From CBDCVN01 sp965223045 (lineage in GTDB: Bacteria; Deinococcota; Deinococci; Deinococcales; Trueperaceae): a stretch of 64,000 nucleotides of DNA. The stretch is taken from contig CBDCVN010000013.1 of assembly GCA_965223045.1 (NCBI GenBank), forward strand, positions 1,240,001 to 1,304,000. Reading direction: 5' to 3'. The notes below the pieces were generated by a model. It was not told the origin of the DNA. It worked only from the letters and a program-made list of their open reading frames with translations, and ran no database searches. Each line of letters opens with the position of its first letter. The stretch's first letter is position 1. Below are positions 17,080 through 27,500 of the stretch, piece after piece. A program made the position numbers and the translations under genes.

Positions 17080-18081
17080 TTAGGAGCTTGTGGCTTCTTT
17101 ACTTAAAGGAAGGTAAGGAGCAGCATCAGTTATCCAAGGATTTTTAGTGACTGTACCAGTTTTAAGGTGCTCATAAGCAGCAAGGGCTATCATAGCACCA
17201 TTATCTGTAGCTAATTCTAAAGGAGGGAAAAATACTTTTAGATCTGCTCGAGCAAACCGCTCACGCAACTGCCTATTTGCTGCCACTCCTCCTGCAATAA
17301 TTAGTGTCTCATAGCCTGTTTTTTTAGCAGCCTTTAAACTTACTCGAGTTAAACTTTCTACTACAGTATGCTCAAAGCTAGCAGCAATATCAGCTTTATT
17401 TGCTTTAGGTTGCTCTCTTACCAAAGTGGCTACTGCTGTTTTTAAACCACTAAAAGAAAAATCAAATCCTTGTTGTTGTTTTAAAGGAATAGTAAAAGGA
17501 AAAGTTTTGGGGTTACCTTCCTCAGCTAGTTTACTTAGAGGTGGCCCACCGGGATAGCCTAATTCTAAAAGCCTAGCTACTTTATCAAAAGCTTCACCAG
17601 CAGCATCATCAAGAGTTTTGCCAAGCTCATAGTAGTTGCCCCAAGCTTCAACTTTAAAAAGGCTAGTGTGCCCTCCAGAAGCAATAAGACATAGAAAAGG
17701 AGGGCTTACATCTTTTTCTAGCATACAAGAAGCTATATGACCTTCTAGGTGATGAATGGCTATAAAAGGCAGGTCTTTAGCCCAAGCTAAGGCCTTAGCA
17801 TAATTAAGCCCTACCAACAAAGCTCCTACTAAACCTGGACCATAGGTGGCTGATACAGCTGTTAAGTCGTTTAGAGTTATGTTGGCTTTTTTTAGGGTTT
17901 GCTCGAGTAAACTATCAATAACAGTAAGATGTTCACGACTAGCTTTTTCAGGAATAACACCACCATAAGGAGCATGTAAAAGAGTTTGTGATGCTACTAG
18001 GTTAGCAAGTACCTCACCATCTTTGACAATACCAATGCCAGTATCATCACAAGAGGTATCAATGCCTAATACAATACCCAT
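17080..18081 (-). CDS. tsaD: tRNA N6-adenosine threonylcarbamoyltransferase TsaD
   Basis: Transfers the threonylcarbamoyl group to A37 of ANN-decoding tRNAs. The 333-residue ASKHA fold has the metal motif HLEGH (His111/His115), SGGHTSL, and GAGEAFDKVARLL. The ATG overlaps the stop of the upstream CcbP-like gene by one base (TAATG). It is a single-copy core gene and marks this as chromosomal DNA. Confidence 0.96.
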   Translation of the reverse strand: MGIVLGIDTSCDDTGIGIVKDGEVLANLVASQTLLHAPYGGVIPEKASREHLTVIDSLLEQTLKKANITLNDLTAVSATYGPGLVGALLVGLNYAKALAWAKDLPFIAIHHLEGHIASCMLEKDVSPPFLCLIASGGHTSLFKVEAWGNYYELGKTLDDAAGEAFDKVARLLELGYPGGPPLSKLAEEGNPKTFPFTIPLKQQQGFDFSFSGLKTAVATLVREQPKANKADIAASFEHTVVESLTRVSLKAAKKTGYETLIIAGGVAANRQLRERFARADLKVFFPPLELATDNGAMIALAAYEHLKTGTVTKNPWITDAAPYLPLSKEATSS

Positions 18082-18455
18082 TACCTGTTAGCAAACCAAA
18101 CAACATATTCTCTTACTGGCCAAAAGTTAAGGTCATTTTTTGAAGTTACTTCTAGCTCACAAAGAGGAAGGTGAGCTACTCTACGACCCTCTCTTACTTT
18201 TACAATTATTCCATAATGGTCATCATCTAACTCTATTTTAATAACCTTCATGATGTGCCCAACAGCAAATGGTTCATCTTTTTCTTTAAAAGGATTACTG
18301 CTTAAACTCTCAACCCTTTTTACCTCAAATGGAAAAGATAAATTTTGATCTAGCCAATTTCCCCAATCCCTTTTTTTCCATTCTTTATATTTTTTATCCC
18401 ACAACTTATGATTATCTTTATCCCAGGAGAAATCATATTTTGTCTTAGAAAGCAT
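18081..18455 (-). CDS. CcbP-like calcium-binding protein
   Basis: 124 residues, acidic and Trp-rich. Motifs NWLDQNLSFPFEV, DDHYGIIVKVREGRR, LPLCELEV and C-terminal EYVVWFANR resemble the cyanobacterial calcium-binding protein CcbP family. Candidate ligands are the acidic residues around DDDH and CELEV. It is coupled to tsaD by a one-base overlap, with no obvious functional link. Confidence 0.62.
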   Translation of the reverse strand: MLSKTKYDFSWDKDNHKLWDKKYKEWKKRDWGNWLDQNLSFPFEVKRVESLSSNPFKEKDEPFAVGHIMKVIKIELDDDHYGIIVKVREGRRVAHLPLCELEVTSKNDLNFWPVREYVVWFANR

Positions 18456-18485
18456 GTTTAGAAACCAGTTTTCTTTTTATTGGCT

Positions 18486-19175
18486 TTATTGGCGGGTGAA
18501 TGTAAATGTACCCACTGGTGTAGCCTGTTCTCCTACAGCAAGAACACCAGTTTCTATACGGAAAATGTTTTCTGGAGGATTAGTAATACTATTTGCTGAA
18601 GCATAACTTTCCCCAGAATCTGTACCAGAATCATAGGGGTATAAATCTTCCACTTTATTTTCCACCCATTTATTGTTTTCACACAAACTCAATCCCGAAA
18701 CTCCGACAAACCAATCTGGACTGGGTGCTAGCATAGAAACTAGGGTAACTAAAGGAAAATCTGGGGTAACTTCAGCATCTACAGTAACATTCCCTGGTGA
18801 AGTGCCAATGCCCCCTCCTGAAATTTCTTTGTTAGCATTTCCAGCTGTAATGGCAACAGCAATTTCATTTGTCAATGGAGTTTTACTACCAGTTTCTGCC
18901 ATACTCTTAATTCCTGCAGAAGCTAAAGCACCTGTTTTCCAAAAAGTCACATTACTATTATGAGTGGCTCCAATCAAACCAGAAAAGTGCGGGTTAGCTG
19001 GAAAATCTTGAAGGTGAGTAGCTGCACTCCATGTACTAGTAAAAGTAACCTGATAAGTGGCTGAATTACCTTGAGAAGAGCAATCATTTGCATTACTATC
19101 ATTGCTAGAACATGCTATTAGAATACATACTAAAATGACAAAGGTAATTGTTAATAATATTTTTTTTCTATTCAT
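18486..19175 (-). CDS. Spondin-N domain lipoprotein
   Basis: 229 residues. Lipobox ...LIAC (Cys in IACSSN) after a hydrophobic stretch marks a lipoprotein, followed by a spondin_N domain: TYQVTFTSTWSAATHLQDFPANPHFSGL, then GATHN and the C-terminal FRIETGVLAVGE. Bacterial versions are surface or exported proteins of unknown role. ATG 19175 is preferred over 19202 because GAGG precedes it at normal spacing. Confidence 0.8.
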   Translation of the reverse strand: MNRKKILLTITFVILVCILIACSSNDSNANDCSSQGNSATYQVTFTSTWSAATHLQDFPANPHFSGLIGATHNSNVTFWKTGALASAGIKSMAETGSKTPLTNEIAVAITAGNANKEISGGGIGTSPGNVTVDAEVTPDFPLVTLVSMLAPSPDWFVGVSGLSLCENNKWVENKVEDLYPYDSGTDSGESYASANSITNPPENIFRIETGVLAVGEQATPVGTFTFTRQ

Positions 19176-19483
19176 TAGTATCCTCAAATCAATTTTAAAC
19201 AATTTTGTTTCTTACTTGTATAGAGTCAGGTAAAATTTCAGCATCAAAGTGGACAAGAAGCTTGAGCAAGAATCTCTATAAAGTGGTTCAAGTGTTTAGC
19301 TATCTTACTATAGTTACCCAGAAAAATCTTTTCCTTTTATCCATAGAGTGAAATAAGGTAGGAAAAATCACTAAGAATAATTGCTTCTTAGGCAATAGAA
19401 CACCTACTACCCAGTGTAATCTTCTTTTGTAAACCAACTAAAACTTATACAAAACTTGCTTATTTTCCCCGCTTAACACTATC

Positions 19484-20572
19484 TCAAATCATTAATTCCT
19501 TTGGTACTGGTGTTTTATAAAACTCAAATGCCTCCCTCAATCTTTTTATCTCTTTTTTCATTACTCCCTTTATTTCCTCTACCCTCATTGGTATTCCCTC
19601 CATCATTACCTCCAAATGCTTCCTTAAATCTGCTTGTGTTTCCCAGCATTTATTATGTATGTACTCCTTCTTTAAATACTTCCATAGCCTTTCTATTGGG
19701 TTGAAATCTGGTGAGTATCCCGGTAGAAATTCTAACCTCAACCATTTTGAATTCTCTTTTACCCACTCTTGCAACCACTTCGCCCTGTGAAATGGTGCAT
19801 TGTCACATATAAGCATTATCTTTGCTTCCCTCATCTCCCTTTTCATGTGGCAGATAAACCTTCTAAACCTCTGAGCATTTACCTTGAACTTTGTTAGCAC
19901 TCCATGGAATTCTCCTGTCCCTAACTCTAATGCCCCTATCAAATTTACTCTCCCATGTCTTCCATAGTTCTTGATCTCTACTTTTTCTCCTCTTAGCCCC
20001 CATGTGCTCGCTAGTGTTCCCTGCGTTTGGAACCCTACTTCATCTTGATAAAATATCCTCCATCCTGCCTTTATCTTCTCCTCGTACAGCTTTGGTAGTG
20101 TTTCTTGTATCCACTTTCGCCTCTTCTCTTCATTCTTCCTATACAGCAAATGTATTGCTTTATGGAAACTTAATCCCAGTTTCCTTAAAAGCTCTGGTAA
20201 ATACTTTACTGACAAACATACCCCAAAAAGGCTTTCTATGAGAGTAAAGACCCTTCTGGCAACCCAAACTTGCTGGTTAAACTCTGTAATGATTTTCTTG
20301 ATTAGCTCTAGTTGCTCTTTAGAAAGTTTAGGCGGCCTACCAGTTCTTTGTTCATCTTCTAAGTTAAGCGATTTTTCAAACTTCTTTCGCCAGTTTTTTA
20401 CTGTTTTTACTGAGACACCGAACATTTCTGCTACAAGCTTAATATCTTTGCCGGAATACAGAGCTATAAGGGCTTGAGTCCGTAGTAAAGCGTTTGCATC
20501 ATTTCCCTTTTTATAGCGACGGCGTAGTCTTTGTAGTTCTTCTAGTTTTTGTTTGCTATCATTATTTGCCAT
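19484..20572 (-). CDS. IS630-family transposase
   Basis: A 362-residue DDE transposase with an N-terminal helix-turn-helix (VAEMFGVSVKTVKNWRKKF). Catalytic motifs are YQDEVGF, ICDNAPFH and YSPDFNPIERLW (DDE/D order typical of IS630). ATG 20572 is preceded by GGAG. The frame appears intact. I could not define terminal inverted repeats by eye, and the element contains no CTCGAG site, unlike flanking native DNA. Confidence 0.9.
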   Translation of the reverse strand: MANNDSKQKLEELQRLRRRYKKGNDANALLRTQALIALYSGKDIKLVAEMFGVSVKTVKNWRKKFEKSLNLEDEQRTGRPPKLSKEQLELIKKIITEFNQQVWVARRVFTLIESLFGVCLSVKYLPELLRKLGLSFHKAIHLLYRKNEEKRRKWIQETLPKLYEEKIKAGWRIFYQDEVGFQTQGTLASTWGLRGEKVEIKNYGRHGRVNLIGALELGTGEFHGVLTKFKVNAQRFRRFICHMKREMREAKIMLICDNAPFHRAKWLQEWVKENSKWLRLEFLPGYSPDFNPIERLWKYLKKEYIHNKCWETQADLRKHLEVMMEGIPMRVEEIKGVMKKEIKRLREAFEFYKTPVPKELMI

Positions 20573-20640
20573 GATTAGTCTCCTTTGGGTTATTATTGGA
20601 ATTATCATGGCATTATTTTTCCTGTTTTAGGGAAAGAATT

Positions 20641-20914
20641 TATCTGGACATCTATAGTTACAAGCGTGGTTTCAGGTACTTTATCAAATGCTTCAGAGGA
20701 AACATATAGATTTACCAGGTGGTGGACTAGAAGGAGTTGCAGTGCCACAAGTGAATTGTAATGTTGCAAGAGCTATCTTTGTAATTGGTTGGAGTCCCCT
20801 AGTGCATCTGCTGTAGCTGTTGTTGTCGTTGGAGACAATCAATCAAACAGAATTATTGGTTCTAAACTTGACTATAAGATTTGCGCTCGAGACGGCTATG
20901 ATGTAGTTGATTGA
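20641..20914 (+). pseudogene. Unidentified gene remnant beside the IS630 element
   Basis: Coding-like sequence broken by frameshifts: one frame gives LPGGGLEGVAVPQVNCNVAR, then a shifted frame gives VVGDNQSNRIIGSKLDYK and ...GYDVVD ending at TGA 20914. It carries a CTCGAG (20886), the native-genome marker. It is probably the 3' end of a gene truncated when IS630 inserted. I do not recognise the family. Confidence 0.5.
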
Positions 20915-21076
20915 CATAAAGGGAACGGAGGGGGGGTTGGGGTGAGGGTTAAACATTGTTGAGGCTGCCCAGGAAATATTTCATGCGTTCATCCCTCCCA
21001 ACCTCCTTTTAAGGGTAGACTTCGATAAGCAATGTACAGTAGTAACTTATAAGCTAATTATATGGTCAAGAGTTTG

Positions 21077-21179
21077 AACTAAATGAACAAAAAGTACGAT
21101 ATGATTTTTGCACAATGTTGCATAAAGGATTAAGTCAAAGATTTCAAGATTCTTATAACGAAAAGGAATAAGTGAAAGT
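21077..21179 (+). repeat. Upstream region duplicated before both LRR genes (copy 1)
   Basis: About 100 bp ending at the LRR start, nearly identical to 24476-24568. Differences are single bases plus a 10-base insertion before the ribosome site. Both copies keep AAAAGTACGATATGATTTTT, ACAATGTTGCATAAAGGA and a GGAATAAGTGAAAGT start context. The two genes probably share promoter control. Confidence 0.88.
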
Positions 21180-23157
21180 ATGTCTGTTTCAGAAGCACAC
21201 CAAAAGGCAATAGATAGAATTAACGAGGCAAAAGATAAGCAATTGACAGAGCTAAATTTGAGCCATTTAGATTTAATAGAAGTGCCTAATGAAGTATTTT
21301 TACTCTCCAATCTGAAAAGACTAAACCTTAATGCTAATAAACTCGAGCACCTTCCCTCAGAAATAGGTCAACTCTCTAATCTACAAAAACTATTTCTTAC
21401 TAAAAATAAGCTCGAGTACCTCCCTCCAGAAATAGGTCAACTCTCTAACTTGCAATCACTCAACCTTAGTAAAAATCAGTTCAAACACCTCCCCTCAGAA
21501 ATAGGCAAGCTTTCTAAGCTAGAAGAGTTGCATCTAAGTGAAAATCAGCTCGAGCACCTCCCCTCAGAAATTAGTCAACTGTCTAGTTTGAAATCACTAG
21601 CCCTTAATTCTAACAAGCTTAAGCAACCCCTACCAGAAATAGGCAAGCTTTCTAAGCTAGAAGAGTTGCATCTAAGTGGAAATCAGCTCGAGCACCTCCC
21701 CTCAGAAATTGGTCAACTGTCTAGCTTGAAATGGTTGGCCCTTGAGGGTACTCAGATTAAACATCTCCCACCAGAAATAGGTAAGCTTTCTAAGCTAGAA
21801 GAGTTGCATCTAAGTAGAAGTCAGCTCGAGTACCTTCCTCCAGAGATAGGCCAACTTTCTAAGTTATGGAAGCTATACCTAGATGAAAATCAGCTCGAGC
21901 ACCTCCCTCCAGAAATAGGTCAACTTTCTAACCTAGGAGAGTTAAACCTTGTTTATAATAGGCTCGAGCACCTCCCTCCAGAAATTGGTCAACTTTCTAA
22001 GTTAGGCCAAATAAGCCTTACTTATAATAAACTCACACACCTCCCTTCAGAAATTGGTCAACTCTCTGAACTACAAATTTTATCCTCTGATAAAAACCAA
22101 CTCGAGCACCTCCCCCCAGCAATATGTAAGCTTCCTAAATTAAGATATTTAATCCTTAGTAGTAACCAGCTTAAGCATATTCCTCCAGAAATAGGCCAAC
22201 TTCCTTGGCTGGAAGAGTTACACCTAAACAATAATCAGCTCGAGTACCTCCCTCTAGAAATAGGTCAACTCTCTGACTTTAACCTGCATTTTCTAGATCT
22301 TAGGGAAAATCAGTTCAAGCACTTCCCAGCAGGGATAAAGAAACTCTATGACCTAAGATATCTAGGCCTCAGTAATAATCCTATAAAAGATATTCCACCT
22401 GAAATAATAGCAACTTCTAAAGTAAGGCCTATCTTAGATTACTTATTATCTGGTTTGTTAAAACCAGATAAAGCAAAACAACCTGATCTTGCTCCACAAC
22501 CAGCTAAGCTTAATGACCAAGCTAATGAGTATGAGCAAACCTTTGAACTAGAGTATAAAAGAGCGCTGGAAGCGCTAAAAAACCAGAAAGATTACCAACC
22601 TTATAGTAGCTCTACCGATTTTGAACCTGTTATTAATGCCTTAATTGCAGCATCTTTAGAGTTATATAACCATGTCTCAGAAGAGGCACTTGAACACTTT
22701 GATGGTGAAGTTAAACAACTAAAAATTTTCAACCATCCTAAGCTTAATAAGCTGAATTTCCTTAAAGGCTTACCACAACTCAATTCTTTAACACTTAGCC
22801 ACCTAAATAATCTCCAGAGTCTAGAGGAACTAAAAAACTTACCTCAGCTCAACTCTCTAAAACTTTCTAGCCTCAATAATCTACAGAACTTAGAGTCTCT
22901 TAAAGACTTGCCACAACTCAATTCTTTATCACTAAGTAGTTTTAATAATATCCAGAGTATAGAGGAACTGGAAGGCTTATCACAACTCAAATCTTTATTC
23001 CTGAGCTCTCTCGATAATATCCATGGTCTAGAAGGGCTAGGAAATTTCCCACAACTCGAGCGTTTAGCACTTGATTATTTATATCATATCCGAAGCCTAG
23101 AGGGATTGGAAAACTTATCACAACTTAACTCTCTAGATCTTTACAGTCTCGTTAATA

Positions 23158-24144
23158 GACTTGTTCTGAAATAAGGAATTAGGCAATAAGGCAGTTCCAT
23201 AAACCAGCACAAACTCCTACTACATCGTCAACAAATCCCTTAATACGATTCCTAAAAGCATACACAAGAATCTTGAAACGCTTCATTCCTCCAATGGCAT
23301 TCTCAACATATACACGTATCTTGCTCACTGCTTGGTTGTGAGCCTTCTGCTCTTTACTAAGCTTGGGATTAGGGTTGGCTTTGCTCTTCCTAGGTCTCTT
23401 ATGAGGTATTGCAACATCTGCTCCTTCATAATCTTTCTCGATTCCTTGATATCCTAAATCTACTGCCACTTTAATATCCTCAAACCACTCCTCCTCAGGT
23501 GGAAATTCTTCCTTTAGCATTGCATAGTCATGGTTCCGTCCTCCAAAGGTTTGTCCCACAAACAAAATTACCTTCTCCTTGCTGCTTATCACTGTGTTTT
23601 TCTGCGTGTGGTTACCCTGTTTGCCACTGTATAACTCCTGTTGCATTTCATCATCCTTTGGGCGTTGATGTTCTCGCTCTGTAACATCAATCAGTATTTC
23701 GTCAAGTCCCTCAAAAGCTGCTTTGAAATCCTCTATGTTTTCAAACTCTCTAGCTGGCATATATCCCAAACCACTTAGAGTTTTCGCCATTATTGGTGTA
23801 AGACGTTGTACCCAAGCATGGGCATTAGATCGTGATAAATCAAATTTCTCCGCTAGAACATCAAACGTTGGGTAAAGTCTAAGGTAGTAAAGAATAAAGC
23901 ACAGTTTTATATTGACTGTACTTAGTTTACTGTTTCTTCCTCCTCCTGGCTTACGATGTACTTTCCCTGCTTCTAGAGCCTTTTCATAACGTTGCTTTTC
24001 ATGGTCTTCTAAAGCTTTAGCAAATGCAGGTTCTAGTTCCTCTACTTTCTTTTCGCTCAATCCTGTTATACTTCTTACTTGTCGGTCATCTCTTGGTAGT
24101 AACATTCCTTTATTTTGACCGATTTATTTATTTCAGAACAACTC
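23158..24144 (-). mobile_element. IS5-like element, copy 1 (987 bp)
   Basis: The ends are inverted repeats GACTTGTTCTGAAATAA and (reverse) GAGTTGTTCTGAAATAA, flanked by a TA target duplication. Removing it restores the LRR frame exactly. An apparently identical 987-bp copy lies at 61834-62820 in the opposite orientation. Confidence 0.93.
23179..24105 (-). CDS. IS5-like transposase (DDE_Tnp_4), copy 1
   Basis: A 308-residue transposase with an N-terminal helix-turn-helix (LAEKFDLSRSNAHAWV). The catalytic triad is probably Asp140 (LIDVTERE), Asp216 (VDLGYQG) and Glu268 (VENAIGGMKR). The frame is complete, and its protein matches the copy at 61873-62799. It fills almost the whole element. Confidence 0.92.
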   Translation of the reverse strand: MLLPRDDRQVRSITGLSEKKVEELEPAFAKALEDHEKQRYEKALEAGKVHRKPGGGRNSKLSTVNIKLCFILYYLRLYPTFDVLAEKFDLSRSNAHAWVQRLTPIMAKTLSGLGYMPAREFENIEDFKAAFEGLDEILIDVTEREHQRPKDDEMQQELYSGKQGNHTQKNTVISSKEKVILFVGQTFGGRNHDYAMLKEEFPPEEEWFEDIKVAVDLGYQGIEKDYEGADVAIPHKRPRKSKANPNPKLSKEQKAHNQAVSKIRVYVENAIGGMKRFKILVYAFRNRIKGFVDDVVGVCAGLWNCLIA

Positions 24145-24475
24145 TAATGTTCAAAGTCTCGAGGGACTGGAAAATTTACCACAACTCAAATATCTCTCGC
24201 TTTTTGGTCTTTCTAACATTCAAAGCTTAAAGGGGCCTAGAAACTTACCACGACTTTATTATGTATCACTTTCTAACCTACCAAAACTGGGAATAGAAGA
24301 TTACAAGGATTACACGTTTGAGACTTCAGAGGAAGTTGAAAAGTTTTTTGACGAGTTTGGTATTTAGTTTATAGGTTTAAGATCATCTAAAATTGCTCAG
24401 AAACAGATGAACCCAAAGGTTATGTAGTGCAATATCAGAGTAGCCTTCTAGACTAAATTCTTTCACCATATTCCT

Positions 24476-24568
24476 AACTAAACGAACAAAAAGTACGATA
24501 TGATTTTTGTACAATGTTGCATAAAGGATTAAGTCAAAGATTTCAAGATTTTAGGAATAAGTGAAAGT
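24476..24568 (+). repeat. Upstream region duplicated before both LRR genes (copy 2)
   Basis: 93 bp matching 21077-21179 and ending at the start codon of the LRR-NACHT-LRR gene. It follows directly after the end of the first LRR gene, so the gene pair looks like a tandem duplication that included its control region. Confidence 0.88.
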
Positions 24569-27500
24569 ATGTCTTCTTCAGAAATACCCCAAAAAGTAAG
24601 AGATAGGATTAACGAGGCAAAAGATAAGCAATTGACAGAGCTAAATTTGAGCTATTTAGATTTAATAGAAGTGCCTACTGAAGTATTTTCACTCTCCAAT
24701 CTGAAAAGACTAAACCTTAATGCTAATAAACTCGAGCACCTTCCCTCAGAAACAGGGCAACTCGTTAATCTAGAAGTATTAGAGATTAGTTTTAATAAGG
24801 GTAATAAGCTGGGGCACTTCCTGTCAGAAATAGGCCAGCTCTCTAGCCTAAAATCTTTAGATCTTAGTCGTTCCCAACTTGAATATCTTCCCTCAGAAAT
24901 AGGTCAACTTTCTAACCTGCAATTGCTAGACCTTAGATATAATAAGCTCCAACGCCTCCCCTCAGAAATAAGTCAACTTTCTAGCCTTCAATCGTTAGAT
25001 ATTAGTAATTCCCTGCTTGAGTACATTACTCCAGAAATAGGTCAACTCTCTAGCCTTCAATCGCTAAACCTTTATGATAATCAGCTCCAATACCTCCCTC
25101 TAGAAGTAGGCCAACTCTCTAACTTGCAATCACTAGGCCTTGGTTACAATCAGCTCAAACAGTTCCCTCCAGAAATAGGTCAGCTATCTAATTTGCAATC
25201 ACTAGACCTTAATCATAATCAGCTCAAACAATTCCCTCCAGAAATAGGCCAGCTCTCTAACTTGCAATCACTAGACCTTAGTTTTAATCAGTTTAAACAG
25301 CTCCCTACAGAAATAAATCAGCTCTCCAACCTAAAATCACTTAAGCTTAACGATAACAAGCTCGAGCAATTACCACCAGAAATAGGCAAACTTTCTAACC
25401 TACAATCACTCAACCTTAGCGATAATCAGTTCAAACACCTCCCACCAGAAATAGGACAACTCTCTAATCTGCTCAGTCTATATCTTGGCAATATACAGTT
25501 TGAGCACATCCCTTCAGAGATATTTCAACTCTCTAATCTGCAATACTTAGGCCTTGCTAGTAACAAGCTCGAGCACCTCCCCTCAGAAATTGGTCAACTC
25601 TCTAGTTTGAGATGGTTGGCCATTGAGGGTACTCAGATTAAGCAACTCCCACCAGAAATAGGCAAGCTTTCTAATCTAGAAGAGCTGCATCTAAGTAAAA
25701 ATCAGCTCGAGCACATCCCCCCAGAAGTTGGTCAACTTTTTTCTAAGCGTTTATGGCAGTTAGACCTCAGTGGGAATAAGCTCGAGCACCTTTTCTTAGA
25801 GATAAATTTGTTTTCTGACCTACAATTTCTAGATCTCAGTAAAAACAAGTTTAAGCATCTGAGCTTACCCCCAAAAATAGTTGAACTTTCTCAACTGCAA
25901 TCACTAGACCTAAGTGAAAATCAGCTCGAGTACCTCTTGCCAAAAATATCCGAGCTTCGTAACCTAGAATCATTAGATCTAAGTGCAAACCAACTCAAAC
26001 GTTTACCTCCAGAAATAGGCCAACTTCACTATTTGAAAAATTTACAACTTAGTGGAAATCAGCTCAAGCACCTTCCCCCGGATATAGGTAAACTTTCTAG
26101 GCTTGAACAACTAAACCTCTATGGAAATAAGCTTGAGCACATACCCTTAGAAATAACTGAGCTTTCCAATCTGTACTCTCTAGACCTTGGAAATAACCCC
26201 ATAAAAGACATTCCAGCTAAAATAGTAGAAGATTCTAAGGCAATGCCTATCTTAGATTACTTAAAAGAAGAATTACTTAGTACTAACCCAAACAGGGAAA
26301 CTAGTAAGTCAGATAAAGCAAAACAACCTTATCTTGCTCCACAACCAGCTAAATTTAATGACCAAGCTAATAAGCATGAAGCCTTTGAACTAGAATATAG
26401 AAGGGCAGTAGAAGCAACCCTAAATAAGCCAGATTTGTTTGGTGTAACATTAAAACAGTATAAGTTGCCTAAAGCCTACATGAGCTTGTCAGTGTGGTCT
26501 AAGTTGATGAGGCATAAAATTGATAGCATTGATGGTATCTTGTTTAGTAATAAGCAGTTACTCCTTCTTGGTGAGGCAAGTTTAGGTAAAACCACTATGC
26601 TAAATTGGCTAACTGTCCATGCTGCACGTAAAGAATTCCCCGGGTTGTATTTGATGAATAAGTGGAAAGAGTACACACCCTTTTTATTACGGATGTGCGA
26701 TCAAGAGAAGTTTAATCTAAAAGACCCTAGCACTTTTATGTACTTAGTGGAAGAAGCTTTGTCTTCTGATACACCTAAAAATTGGGTACAACATAAATTG
26801 GCTGATGGAAAAGGTATGTTACTAATTGATGGGGTGGACGAAATACCTACTGAGGACTATAACGATGTAAAGAGTTGGATTAATGATTTGCATGAGCAAT
26901 ATCCTGAAGCTCCTATTATTATAACTTCACGTAAAGAAGCAATTAAAGAAGATTGGCTTAGGACAGAGGGTTTTAGCAATGCCGTACTGCTTCCTATGCA
27001 AAAACAGGGTATTGAAGCTTTTATTGATGATTGGCACGAAGCAATTGCTGAGCTGGATCCACTTGATAAAGCAGAACTACCTAAGCGTGCCAAAAAGCTT
27101 TTAGAGCACATAGAGCAACATCAATCACTAGAGTTATTGGCACAATCTCCTTTACTTTGTGCTGCTTTATGTGAACTTAACCGCAATAGTGGCAACATGC
27201 CTAGCAACCGTATGGAACTATATGATGCTTTTATTAACTTGCTACTCGAGAAAAGAGATGATGGTAAAGTTACTTCTGGGCTATTTGAAGATAGTCAATT
27301 ACAAGGCCTAGTACAGGAATTAGCTTATTGGATGCTAGCTAAGGGCAAACATCAAACACTTACATTTGTTGCCAAAGAGTCAGAGATTAAAGAACATCTT
27401 GATTCCATATGGCCAGATTTACGTGCAAAAGATCAAGAGAATTTAAAAAGTGAAGAGGTCTTAAAGGATATTTTAGAGCGCTCTGGCTTACTTAGTCACA

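Larger units (their letters stand above)
21180..24367 (+). pseudogene. LRR protein without NACHT domain, interrupted by an IS5-like element
   Basis: Reading 21180-23157 and then 24147-24367 restores one frame of about 730 residues. It has a helical cap, about 16 LRRs of the LPSEIGQLSNLQSL type (residues about 20-400), a linker (FELEYKRALEAL...), then eight 23-residue LRRs of the NLPQLNSLSLSNLDNIQSLEGL type, ending DEFGI. It is a paralogue of the 1702-residue protein downstream, minus its central NACHT block. The IS5-like element lies between TA repeats at 23156-23157 and 24145-24146. As it stands the frame ends inside the IS at 23174. Ten CTCGAG sites occur before the IS and one after. Confidence 0.88.
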
